Of a stretch of DNA of 58,453 nt, positions 36,179 through 44,932 are shown in pieces. A program made the position numbers and the translations under genes. Below the pieces are notes generated by a model. It did not search any database and had not been told where the DNA came from. It was given only the letters and a program-made list of their open reading frames with translations. This DNA is from an uncultured Gammaproteobacteria bacterium (GTDB lineage: Bacteria > Pseudomonadota > Gammaproteobacteria > JAADHQ01). Location: assembly GCA_947258755.1 (NCBI GenBank), contig CAMYJO010000016.1, positions 1 through 58,453 of the forward strand. The letters run 5' to 3'. Position 1 is the first letter of the stretch; each line of letters begins with the position of its first letter.

Positions 36179-38530
36179 TTACTGGTTGAAGGATTGATTG
36201 ACGCGAGCGAGAAACGCGTCGGCCTTCATCAGCCCAAGGACACGTTGTTTGCGAATTTCTTTGCCGGCCGTGTTAAAGAACAAGATGGCCGGGGCGGTGA
36301 TGACATCAACGCGTTTCAGGACCTCTTTGTCCTGCTGGTCCTGCAGGGTGATATCGGCCTGTAATAAGACCGTATCCGACAGCGCCTGTTGTACCTTGGC
36401 ATCGGAAAAAACATAGTCATCGAATTGTTTGCAGTACGTGCACCAGTCGGCATAGAAGTCCAGCATCACGGTCTTGCCGGCCTGGTTGGCGGCCTGCAAC
36501 TCACGTTCGAAATCGGCCACAGTCTTGACCTTGATGAAAGTCAGGCCACCTTTGACGACGGATTTTTTACCCTGTGCAAAGGTCACATAGGCCGGTTTGG
36601 GGCCACTGCTACTGCTCAGCATGGCAGGCGCCTGGCCTGTGATCAGGCTTGAGCCATGCAGTGGGTCGTTGAAGTTGCGCGCACCGGTCAGGCCGCCGAG
36701 CAGGACGATAACGCCGTATACAAAGAGTACCAGACCCAGTCCCTTGAATAGTTTCATCCAGCCTGAACTGCCTTCCTTGATGGACTCGAAGGCGCCCATA
36801 TACGTGGCCGAGATAATAAACAGCATGGCCCACAGGGTCATGAAAACGACACTATTCAATACACGCTCGAGGAACACGATCGCTACCGCCAGCAGGATTA
36901 CACCGGCCACGGCCTTGACTGTATTCATCCAGGTACCTGCGCGTGGCAGTAATTGGCCACCGCCGGCGCCGACCACGAGTAGCGGCAGACCCATACCGAT
37001 GGCCAGTACGAACATGTACAGGAATCCCAAGGCCGCGCTGTTGGAAGCGGCGGCACCGGCGATGGTGGCCAGCAGGATCGGCCCACCGCAGGGGCCGATA
37101 ATCAAGGCCGATAATACACCCATGATGGACACGCCGATCAGCGAGCCTCCCTTCTGCCGATTGCTGATCTCGTTCAGGCGGCTCTGGATGGCGCTGGGCA
37201 TCTGGATGTTATAAAAACCAAACATCGACAGCGACAACAGTACAAACAGTGCTGCGAACAGGATTAATACCCACGGTTTTTGCATCTGCGCGGCAATATT
37301 ACTGGCTTCACCGGTAAAGCCGAAGATGGCGCCAATGACACCAAAGGTGACGGCCATGGCCAGTACATAGACCAGTGACAACATAAAGCCCTTCATCGCC
37401 GTGATCTTCTCGCCCTGGCCGACAATGATGCTGGATACAATCGGGATCATCGGGTACATGCACGCTGTGAATGCCAGTAACAGTCCAAAGCCGAGCAGGC
37501 TGGTAAGGACGGTCCATAGGCTCTCGCCTTTGAACAGGCGCACCAGTTTTTCATCATCACTAAGGGTATCAGTACTACTGGCGCTGGCACTTGCGGCGGC
37601 CGCGGCTGTTACGCTTGGCGCAGCCGCGCTAACACTGACACTGCTGTCACCAGCAGGATCATAATCGACTGTCTTGAAAATCGGTGGGTAGCATAGGCCG
37701 GCATCGGCACAGCCCTGGTAGACCAGTTCGACCTGTACCTTTTGCCCCTTGAGGTCGCCGATAACCGGGATCGGAGCCGTGACATCGTCATGGAATACCT
37801 TGATGTCGCCGAAGTATTCATCATGTTTGGTCTCGCCCTCAGGTAACACCACCTTGCCGAGTGATACACCTGCGGGTGCATTCTTCAGGTTGAATTTAAA
37901 TTTATCCCGATACATGTAATAGCCTTTGGCAATGCGCCAATTCGCCATCAGGGTCTGCGGCTCAGCGTTTTTTGTACTTAGGGCAAAGGCCTTGTCGGGT
38001 TCGAGGAACTCCTCTTCTTCAAGCCCCATATTATTACCAAGCTCGCTGATAGCCTGTAAGGGGTCGGCGACAGCGGCGGCAGGTTTTGCTGCGGCTGCGA
38101 TTAATTGGATCTGTGCACTTTGTTCAAATGGCGGATAGCATAGGCCCATGTCGGCGCAGCCCTGGGAGCGGCTGATCAAATTCATGCTACCGATGTCGGC
38201 CTGGCTGCGTGTGATTGGTATTTCAATCGTGATTTTGCCGCGCAGGGTTTCGACATCGCCGAAATAAGGATCTTTTTTGACCTTGCCGGCCGGAATGATT
38301 GGCGTTCCTAATTGGATACCGTCGGTATCGGTGCGGAAAGTGAATTTGTTGTGATACAGGTAGTAGGCATCGGCGATGGACCATTCAGTGATAAGCGTGT
38401 TGGCATCCTTGGCCTTGGCGGTCATCGGAAAGGCCTGTGCTGGGGGTAAGGGTTCTTCTTCGGCCAATAACAGGGCAGGGCTCAGTAATACCAGGGCCAG
38501 CAGTGATGCAAACAGCTTCTTCATTGTCAT
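36179..38530 (-). CDS. dsbD: Thiol:disulfide interchange protein DsbD with duplicated alpha domain
   Basis: 783 residues, well above the usual 560-620. After a signal peptide (residues 1-23) there are two DsbD-alpha domains: the first (about 25-145) with its redox Cys pair in QGCADMGLCYPP (Cys125, Cys131), the second (about 175-290) with QGCADAGLCYPP (Cys274, Cys280). An Ala/Ser linker (296-320) leads to the eight-helix beta domain with Cys357 (FTACMYPMIP) and Cys481 (IGPCGGPIL), then the gamma thioredoxin domain with WCTYCK (Cys697, Cys700). Moves electrons from thioredoxin to periplasmic proteins. ATG 38530 overlaps the cutA stop; ATG 38524 is the alternative. Confidence 0.93.
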   Translation of the reverse strand: MTMKKLFASLLALVLLSPALLLAEEEPLPPAQAFPMTAKAKDANTLITEWSIADAYYLYHNKFTFRTDTDGIQLGTPIIPAGKVKKDPYFGDVETLRGKITIEIPITRSQADIGSMNLISRSQGCADMGLCYPPFEQSAQIQLIAAAAKPAAAVADPLQAISELGNNMGLEEEEFLEPDKAFALSTKNAEPQTLMANWRIAKGYYMYRDKFKFNLKNAPAGVSLGKVVLPEGETKHDEYFGDIKVFHDDVTAPIPVIGDLKGQKVQVELVYQGCADAGLCYPPIFKTVDYDPAGDSSVSVSAAAPSVTAAAAASASASSTDTLSDDEKLVRLFKGESLWTVLTSLLGFGLLLAFTACMYPMIPIVSSIIVGQGEKITAMKGFMLSLVYVLAMAVTFGVIGAIFGFTGEASNIAAQMQKPWVLILFAALFVLLSLSMFGFYNIQMPSAIQSRLNEISNRQKGGSLIGVSIMGVLSALIIGPCGGPILLATIAGAAASNSAALGFLYMFVLAIGMGLPLLVVGAGGGQLLPRAGTWMNTVKAVAGVILLAVAIVFLERVLNSVVFMTLWAMLFIISATYMGAFESIKEGSSGWMKLFKGLGLVLFVYGVIVLLGGLTGARNFNDPLHGSSLITGQAPAMLSSSSGPKPAYVTFAQGKKSVVKGGLTFIKVKTVADFERELQAANQAGKTVMLDFYADWCTYCKQFDDYVFSDAKVQQALSDTVLLQADITLQDQQDKEVLKRVDVITAPAILFFNTAGKEIRKQRVLGLMKADAFLARVNQSFNQ

Positions 38531-38850
38531 TTTCCTGTACAGTGGTCGATCCAGTCTAGATAGGTAGTCAGTCCATTTTCTATTGGGACTGATATTATCT
38601 CTGGAAGTTCATAGGGATGTAGTGATGCAATCCTTGATTCAAGTTGTGTATAACATTCGCTGCGCGTCTTGATCATCAGCAGTACTTCGGTGCCAGTTTC
38701 CCGCTTACCCTGCCATTTATATATTGAGGTCAAACCCGGTACAATATTGACACAGGCAGCCAGCCCTTCATCAATCAGTGCATTGGCCAATGCGACGGCT
38801 TGCTCATGATCCGGGCATGTATTGAGGATAATCTGGTATTCTGGACGCAC
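38527..38850 (-). CDS. cutA: Divalent-cation tolerance protein CutA
   Basis: 107 residues. Trimeric CutA1 fold: LIDEGLAACVNIVPGLTSIYKWQGKRE and HPYELPEIISVPIENGLTTYLDWI (named by their ends). Historically linked to copper tolerance; molecular role unresolved. Upstream of dsbD with a 4-base overlap and divergent from fxsA, a conserved gammaproteobacterial arrangement. Confidence 0.95.
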   Translation of the reverse strand: MRPEYQIILNTCPDHEQAVALANALIDEGLAACVNIVPGLTSIYKWQGKRETGTEVLLMIKTRSECYTQLESRIASLHPYELPEIISVPIENGLTTYLDWIDHCTGK

Positions 38851-38946
38851 GTTTTATAGTGTTTATGTTTCATTCAATTCGGGCTATAGCCTAACCGCTG
38901 TGATGACAGTTGTCACGGAGCCAAGGGCCGGAAATCGGAAAATATT

Positions 38947-39396
38947 ATGGATCCACGACTGATAGCTATCATTCTCTTTATTGGACTACCGCTGCTGGAA
39001 CTGGCTATTCTGATCAAAGTGGGGACGTCTATTGGCGCCATAGCGACGATCTTTATCATTGTTTTTACAGGGGTTTTGGGTGCCTTGTTGTTGCGCCAGC
39101 AAGGCCTGCGTAACATGTCACGCATGCGTCAGAGTATGAATAGTGGTGAGCTGCCGGCACTGCCGATGTTTGAGAGCTTGTTCGTGTTTGCGGCTGCAGT
39201 GCTGCTGATTATCCCGGGTTTTATCAGTGATACACTGGGCCTGTTTTTACTGATCACGCCACTGCGACTATGGATGATCAGGCGCATAATGGGTTTGCAG
39301 CGCTTCAAGCCACCCGGTGGCGACGATCAGCCACCACCGCCGAGCCGATCGGGTACTCATATTATCGATGGTGAATTTACCCGCGATGACGACTAG
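38947..39396 (+). CDS. fxsA: FxsA family membrane protein
   Basis: 149 residues with three to four membrane helices (about 5-23, 26-46, 76-100) and a polar, Pro-rich cytoplasmic tail. Starts LIAIILFIGLPLLELAILIKVG; contains LLRQQGLRNMSRMRQSMNSGELP and ITPLRLWM as in FxsA, whose overproduction relieves phage T7 exclusion in E. coli. Usually followed directly by groES-groEL; here an 8.5-kb block intervenes. Confidence 0.92.
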   Translation: MDPRLIAIILFIGLPLLELAILIKVGTSIGAIATIFIIVFTGVLGALLLRQQGLRNMSRMRQSMNSGELPALPMFESLFVFAAAVLLIIPGFISDTLGLFLLITPLRLWMIRRIMGLQRFKPPGGDDQPPPPSRSGTHIIDGEFTRDDD

Positions 39397-39661
39397 GTCC
39401 GACTGGCAATCACGGATCACATCGCCACCCTGGCCATAGGGCCTGCAAAAACACTACTCTGTGGCAACTAGCGCGCAGACACCTATCTATTTAGCCTGTA
39501 TTGCGCCGCTGCTGCGTCAAAAAACCACTTTAAAATAATATATATTTATCAATTGTTTACAAAAATATCACTGAATTTTTTAGTAAAAATGCCGTTATTA
39601 ATATAGATCAATAGCAAAAAAGATGGCATTCATCATTCAATTGCATGAACAAGGAAAGCCT

Positions 39662-40417
39662 ATGCGCCTAATTAGATTCTTCTGGGTATCGCTATTCAGC
39701 CTCTGGGCTGGAGCGCTGTATGCCTCCAATATGCTGGTTATCAATACCACCGGCCAACCGCCGTTGAATACCGCGCAGGGCAGCGGTTTTATGGATCGGG
39801 TTGCCGCCGAGGCCCTGGCAAAAATAGGATATCGGCTGCAGACGATACGTTTGCCGGCAGAGCGTGGCCTCAGAAACTCGAATGCCGGCATCGACGATGG
39901 TGAGATGTCCAGGATCGCCGGGCTGGAAAAACTGTACCCTAACCTGATCAGGGTCCCGGAAAAAATTATGGACTGGGAATTCAATGCCTTTGCAAATCGT
40001 GAGATTCGCATGGATGGTGCCTGGTCGGCACTGTCTCCCTATGTTGTCGCTTACATCAATGGCTGGAAAATTCTTGAAAAGAATGTGCCCGTAGCTGCGC
40101 AGATAACTAAGGTAAAAAACCCCGAACAGTTGTTTTCTATATTACAAAAGGACCGTGCTGATGTGATCATTTATGAGCGCTGGGGTGGCTTACAAATGAT
40201 CCAGCAGCAGCATTTAAATAATACGCTGATATTGACGCCGCCATTGGCAACCAAGGAAATGTTTATTTATTTACATAAAAAACACAAGCACCTGGTGCCG
40301 AGACTGGCCAGGGCCTTGTCAGAAATGAAACAGAGTGGCGCCTATCAGAAAATATATGATGAGACCCTGGGGCCGCTGGCTAAAAAAAATAAAACCGGAG
40401 AGCAATCATTAAACTAG
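39662..40417 (+). CDS. Periplasmic amino-acid-type binding protein (SBP_bac_3-like)
   Basis: 251 residues from ATG 39662, which follows AAGGAAAG; the ATG at 39623 lacks such a site. Signal peptide (RFFWVSLFSLWAGALYA). The mature domain resembles family 3 solute-binding proteins: GSGFMDRVAAEALAKIGY, LPAERGLRNSNAGIDDGEMSRI (the place of the usual G..D....), VKNPEQLFSILQKDRADVIIYERW and LARALSEMKQSGAYQKIYDETLG. No transporter genes follow. Instead the next gene is a membrane-bound hybrid kinase, so it may be a ligand sensor feeding that kinase. Confidence 0.85.
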   Translation: MRLIRFFWVSLFSLWAGALYASNMLVINTTGQPPLNTAQGSGFMDRVAAEALAKIGYRLQTIRLPAERGLRNSNAGIDDGEMSRIAGLEKLYPNLIRVPEKIMDWEFNAFANREIRMDGAWSALSPYVVAYINGWKILEKNVPVAAQITKVKNPEQLFSILQKDRADVIIYERWGGLQMIQQQHLNNTLILTPPLATKEMFIYLHKKHKHLVPRLARALSEMKQSGAYQKIYDETLGPLAKKNKTGEQSLN

Positions 40418-40446
40418 CCTATCTAAAATCCGGGGTTGGCAGGCGC

Positions 40447-42690
40447 TTGATGCTCAGCGTTGTCCTGTTCAGTACATTACTGACGCTGATCATTACGGCT
40501 GCGCAGCTCTATCGTGATTACAGTAGCGATGTCAGCAGAATCGAAACACAACTGCAGCAGGTGAATGATGTTCACTTGCGAAGTTTGTCGGCCTTGTTAT
40601 GGGTCTCGGATATTGATGGGCTCAAGACACTGGCAGAAGGCATCATGCAGTTGGGTGATATGCAGTATCTTGAGATCAGTGATGAGGAAAAACAGTGGAT
40701 CGTTATCGGCAAGGCACAGGAGGCTGATGTTATCAGTCGGCAGTTCCCGCTGAGCTATCGACATCGGGATGACAACGTCGACATTGGCGCACTAAAGCTG
40801 GTCGCCAGTCTTGATGGTGTCTATGCGCGTTTATATGACAAGGTCATTGTTATTCTGGTCAGTAATGCGATCAAGACGTTTCTGGTCGCCATTTTTATCT
40901 TTATTGTTTTTCATTTTCTGGTAACGCGCCATATTATCGATATCGCCGCCTTTACCAAGGTCTTCGATATCGACGAGAAGAAAAAGCTGATACTGGACCG
41001 AAAGGCTTCCGGTCATGATGAGCTGGATGATCTGGTGGATGCCTATAACGCCATGCAGTCAAGACTGGCACGCTCGATTGAAAACCTGAAAGACAGTACG
41101 GCACGTTTCCGTTCGCTGGTGGAATATTCTGATGCCATCCCCTGGACATTGGACCTAGACGCTTATCGCTTTACCTATGTGGGTAAGCAGGCGGAGAAGA
41201 TATTGTCTTATCCTTTGCAGGACTGGTATGAAAAGGATTTCTGTCTTACTCATGTACATCCGGACGATGCTGAGTTTGTACGCACATATTGCAGAAAAAA
41301 GACGGAGCAGGGAAAAGACTTTGAATTTGAGTACAGGATGTTGGCCGCCGATGGCAGTATTGTGTGGATCCGTAATGATGTCAGTGTTGTTCAGGAGAAT
41401 GGCAATCCGGTACGCTTGCAGGGTTTTATGTTTGATATCACTGAGCAAAAATCGACAGAAGAGGCCTTGCAGCAATCCTATGATGCGCTTGAAGAGAAAG
41501 TCGCGAAACGCACCCATGACCTGATGCATGCGAAGAATGATGCCGAACGTGCCAATCGTTTAAAGACAGAATTCCTGGGTCGCGTCAGTCATGAGTTGCG
41601 TACACCGATGAATGCTATTCTGGGTTTTGGACAGTTATTGCAAGGCGAGAAGCTACAGCCGACTCAGCAGGAATCACTTAGCGAAATTATGCATGCCGGT
41701 GAGCATCTGTTGTACCTTATTGATGATGTACTGGATCTGTCCGTGGTTGAAACGGGTAATGTCAATCTATCCTTCCAGGATTTCAGAATGGATGAATGGA
41801 TGCAGGAATGCCTGACTATGGTGCAGGCGCAGGCGACTAAGCGCGGCATATCCATACATGCGGATTTAGACTGTAGTGTTGATACTTGCCTGCGTATGGA
41901 TCGGGAGCGTTTGAAAGAGGTGTTGGTGAATATTCTCACCAATGCGATTAAATATAATGCTGATGATGGGGAAGTGACCGTGTATTGTCAGCGGCCTACG
42001 GACGACAAACTTCGCATCCATGTTGCCGATACCGGCCCGGGTTTGACCCATGAACAGCAACTGGAGATGTTTGAACCATTTAATCGTCTCGGTGCCGAGT
42101 ATTCAGAAACCCAGGGGACCGGGATTGGGCTGACCATAGCCAGGCGCCTGATGACGCAAATGGATGGCGACATGGGTGTGCAGAGTGCGCCGGGTGAAGG
42201 CAGCATTTTCTGGATTGAATGCAATATTTGTCCACCCATAGTGCAGTCCAGTGGTCAGCCGATACAGGATCCTGAGCTGACAGTAGTCTCCTCTGCAGAT
42301 ACCCTCAAGGTACTTTGTATAGAAGATAATCTGGCGAATATGCGTCTGATCGAAAAAATACTCGCTACCAGGGCCGAGGTCGATTTGAGTACGGTACAAA
42401 CCGCAGAGAAGGGCCTGGAGTTTGCGCGTGAGCTCATTCCGGACATTATCCTGATGGATATTAACCTGCCAGGCATGGATGGCTATGAGGCCTTGTCGCG
42501 TCTGCGTAACTATCCACAGACGCGTCATATCCCGGTTATCGCTATCAGCGCGGAGGCCTCGGCACGTGATATAGAACGCGGGCAGGCCGCTGGTTTTCAT
42601 GCCTACATAACGAAACCGATTAATGTGACTGAGCTACTTGAATGCATGGAGGGGCTTGTGCAACATACTGTTGCCCGGATAGCGGATTAG
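40447..42690 (+). CDS. Membrane hybrid sensor histidine kinase with PAS and receiver domains
   Basis: 747 residues from TTG 40447. TM1 about 3-20, periplasmic domain 24-130, TM2 134-160, HAMP-like linker (HDELDDLVDAYNAMQ), PAS with PAC (about 220-335), coiled coil (340-372), HisKA with FLGRVSHELRTPMN (His382), HATPase with NILTNAIKY, DTGPGL and GTGIGL, and a receiver (KVLCIEDN...LMDINLPGMDGYE, Asp671; Lys in TKPIN). Autophosphorylates on His382 and can pass phosphate to Asp671; no output domain. The frame is open further upstream (after 40392) and encodes AYLKSGVGRRL, typical of the N terminus of this kinase type, so the true start may be a rare ATT/ATC near 40405-40408 after GGAGAG, overlapping the binding-protein gene. 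Confidence 0.9.
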   Translation: MMLSVVLFSTLLTLIITAAQLYRDYSSDVSRIETQLQQVNDVHLRSLSALLWVSDIDGLKTLAEGIMQLGDMQYLEISDEEKQWIVIGKAQEADVISRQFPLSYRHRDDNVDIGALKLVASLDGVYARLYDKVIVILVSNAIKTFLVAIFIFIVFHFLVTRHIIDIAAFTKVFDIDEKKKLILDRKASGHDELDDLVDAYNAMQSRLARSIENLKDSTARFRSLVEYSDAIPWTLDLDAYRFTYVGKQAEKILSYPLQDWYEKDFCLTHVHPDDAEFVRTYCRKKTEQGKDFEFEYRMLAADGSIVWIRNDVSVVQENGNPVRLQGFMFDITEQKSTEEALQQSYDALEEKVAKRTHDLMHAKNDAERANRLKTEFLGRVSHELRTPMNAILGFGQLLQGEKLQPTQQESLSEIMHAGEHLLYLIDDVLDLSVVETGNVNLSFQDFRMDEWMQECLTMVQAQATKRGISIHADLDCSVDTCLRMDRERLKEVLVNILTNAIKYNADDGEVTVYCQRPTDDKLRIHVADTGPGLTHEQQLEMFEPFNRLGAEYSETQGTGIGLTIARRLMTQMDGDMGVQSAPGEGSIFWIECNICPPIVQSSGQPIQDPELTVVSSADTLKVLCIEDNLANMRLIEKILATRAEVDLSTVQTAEKGLEFARELIPDIILMDINLPGMDGYEALSRLRNYPQTRHIPVIAISAEASARDIERGQAAGFHAYITKPINVTELLECMEGLVQHTVARIAD

Positions 42691-42710
42691 CAAATACGGG
42701 CAAGTGTTTC

Positions 42711-43949
42711 TCAGTCTTTCTCAACCTCGGCGGAGAGGTCTTTGAGTTCGTTCTCGACGCCGGCAGCATGCGTGAGTTCAGCGACATTGTCTTTGGCAAA
42801 GAAACCGTCAAAGTCACCAAAGCGCTGCACGTATTCGATAATCAGCGATGAATGTTCTGATGCGCTGGAAAATATCTGTTTTAGTCCTTCTTCCTTGGAA
42901 CCGATGACATCGAGTAGAAAATCCTTGCCCTGAGAGGCTATCTGGCTAACAACCATTTCTATATTTTCCATACCATTGCTTGTGCCATCGCGTACAGCCA
43001 TGGCGATGTGGTGCAGGCGTGGGCCATAGTTGCGCACGAAGGTTTCGGTTGGTGAGGGCAACTTGACCAGATGATTGACCAGGTATGGGGTGTTATTCGC
43101 AGTAAAAACCTTTGCCGGGCTCTTCAGTTCGCTGGAATAATGCACGTTTTTGGTCACATTGGTTGAGGAGTTCTGGTCCTTGATATTGTATGAGCCCCAG
43201 TAGTAATAGCTGGACATGGATAACCATTCAAGAATGGCTACTTCACGGTTCTGACTGTAAATACGGGTAGCCAGATGGTCGATGGGCAGTATTAATTCGT
43301 CTATTTGTAATTTTTTTTGTAGTTCCTTGGCGGCGCAATATGCATCCTGGACTTCAGGCATGATACTGCTGACCCCCAGCGAATAGACGCGTAACTGATC
43401 TTCGGGTCGTTCCATGTAGCCAATAATATTATGCGTATAGGGCGAGGGTTTGCTGATGCCGATGTTGCCCGGTAATTCCAGCTTGCGCACCTGGTCCTGG
43501 CTAAAGAAGCGGAAATCACGTTCCTGTTGAAGTTGTACGACGCCATGCAGGTCGTTGACTCTGAGTACCTCGCCCATGTAACGACTGTTGGGTTTATGTG
43601 AGCCAATCGGGTAGATCTCATTCAGGCTGCGAAAGATACCTTGTATGTTGGCATCCTTGACTTCACGTATCAGCAGGTCCGGGGAATTCATATCGACGCG
43701 TAGAACATGTGTCCAGTGGTTTTCACTCTCCAGGGTCACCAGGTAGTGATAGGGGGACATTAGCGACAGTTCAGCGATATAGCGAATCGAATGGCCAGGA
43801 TCCACGGTAATCATGATCGCATCGATTTCGTGGATCATGCCGGTCAGTCCGATCGAGTCCCTTTCCTCGAGTAGTCGAACCAGGTATTCCTCGAAGAAAT
43901 CGGAGTTTTGTTTGTCGCCGTTACGTTTGAAAGAAAGCGAGTTGAGCAT
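42711..43949 (-). CDS. Two-module VOC/4-hydroxyphenylpyruvate dioxygenase-like protein in Anbu operon
   Basis: 412 residues. I see a C-terminal half like the catalytic half of HPPD: LILPIDHLATRIYS (first metal His), GPRLHHIAMAVRD (second His) and SLIIEYVQRFGDFDGFFAKDNVAELT, with the metal Glu in I-E-Y-V-Q-R where HPPD has 'EIIQR.G..GFG.GN...L'. The H-H-E Fe(II) set therefore seems intact. The N-terminal ~200 residues (with IDAIMITVDPGHSIRYIAEL) are not recognised by me and do not clearly look like a VOC domain. Whether it oxygenates a substrate is unknown. Last gene of the ATP-grasp/alpha-E/Anbu operon, 38 bases after the Anbu gene. Confidence 0.65.
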   Translation of the reverse strand: MLNSLSFKRNGDKQNSDFFEEYLVRLLEERDSIGLTGMIHEIDAIMITVDPGHSIRYIAELSLMSPYHYLVTLESENHWTHVLRVDMNSPDLLIREVKDANIQGIFRSLNEIYPIGSHKPNSRYMGEVLRVNDLHGVVQLQQERDFRFFSQDQVRKLELPGNIGISKPSPYTHNIIGYMERPEDQLRVYSLGVSSIMPEVQDAYCAAKELQKKLQIDELILPIDHLATRIYSQNREVAILEWLSMSSYYYWGSYNIKDQNSSTNVTKNVHYSSELKSPAKVFTANNTPYLVNHLVKLPSPTETFVRNYGPRLHHIAMAVRDGTSNGMENIEMVVSQIASQGKDFLLDVIGSKEEGLKQIFSSASEHSSLIIEYVQRFGDFDGFFAKDNVAELTHAAGVENELKDLSAEVEKD

Positions 43950-43987
43950 GGATCTGTTCCATCTGTTCAGTTATACAAAAAATGTGT

Positions 43988-44815
43988 TCAGGTGATCTGT
44001 CGTTGAGGTTTGGTCATTTGTTCTGCCTGTGCCTGCGCCTGGCCCTGTTTCGTCGGAAAGTCGATCGATTGTTGAGCCAGTCCGTTAGAGTTCTCAAAAG
44101 TGGGCAAAGTGCTGAAGACGTTATTGATACCGCTGTTCCAGGCCTCGCGTAACTGGATCAGGTAAGGGTCTGATTGGTCAAAACTGCAGCGACAGCTGAG
44201 TTTCATGGTGTCTTTAGGATAGATGGCAACTTCAAAGGGTGGGCCCACGGTGATATTAGATCGTGTGGTGGCATCCAGTGACACTAATGTCAGGCGCGCT
44301 CCTTCATGTAATTGCAGGGCGGGGTCGGCAATGCGGTCCAGCGCCGGTTTGCCGTATTTGCTCTCGCCTATTTGCAAATAGGGTGTCTGTGGTGACGAGC
44401 TGATATAGTTACCTTCCGGGTAAATCATGATCAGCCCATGCGGCTGGCCTGCTATCTGACCACCAATTAGCAGGGTAGTTTTTCCACTGACGCCTGACTT
44501 GGAGAAGGCATGACTATGTTCCTGCTGTACCTGCTGGCTGATTTTGCCAACATATTCCGCTGCCTCGAATAAATACTTGACGTTCGCCAGGCTGGGCTCC
44601 CCGGTAGGGTAGTCGATATCGCGTTGGATGTGATTAATGACTTCCTGGGTGGTAGCCAGATTACCTGCGGATAAAATGACAAACAGGCGATCATCGGCCG
44701 GTGTGAACAGATGCATTTTGCTATAGGTGGTGACGTAATCCACGCCCGCATTGGTACGTGAGTCCGAGGCGAATACCAGACCGTCTTCAAGGCTGAGTCC
44801 AACGCAATAAGTCAT
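43988..44815 (-). CDS. Anbu, proteasome-like self-compartmentalising peptidase
   Basis: 275 residues. ATG 44815 gives MTYCVGLSLEDGLVFASDSRTNAGVDY; after removal of Met, Thr1 is the predicted nucleophile, with Asp17 (in ASDSRT) and Lys32 (YSKMHLF) in the places of the Ntn-hydrolase catalytic residues of HslV/proteasome beta subunits. GKTTLLIGGQIAG and LIMIYPEGNYISSSPQTPYLQIGESKYGKP (ends given) are Anbu features. Biochemistry of Anbu is poorly understood. A Gln-rich C-terminal tail (KQGQAQAQAEQ) looks disordered. Part of the operon ATP-grasp, alpha-E, Anbu, VOC. The TTG at 44821 would mask the N-terminal Thr and is rejected. Confidence 0.9.
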   Translation of the reverse strand: MTYCVGLSLEDGLVFASDSRTNAGVDYVTTYSKMHLFTPADDRLFVILSAGNLATTQEVINHIQRDIDYPTGEPSLANVKYLFEAAEYVGKISQQVQQEHSHAFSKSGVSGKTTLLIGGQIAGQPHGLIMIYPEGNYISSSPQTPYLQIGESKYGKPALDRIADPALQLHEGARLTLVSLDATTRSNITVGPPFEVAIYPKDTMKLSCRCSFDQSDPYLIQLREAWNSGINNVFSTLPTFENSNGLAQQSIDFPTKQGQAQAQAEQMTKPQRQIT

Positions 44816-44932
44816 AAGCAAACCCGTGATTTTAAAGTTTTGTCATTATGTTCTAAATCGGCACCACGCGAAAGTCCTGAATAGATTGCCTGAAGCCTAA
44901 TACATTAAAATTAATATAGTAAATAGCAACTG

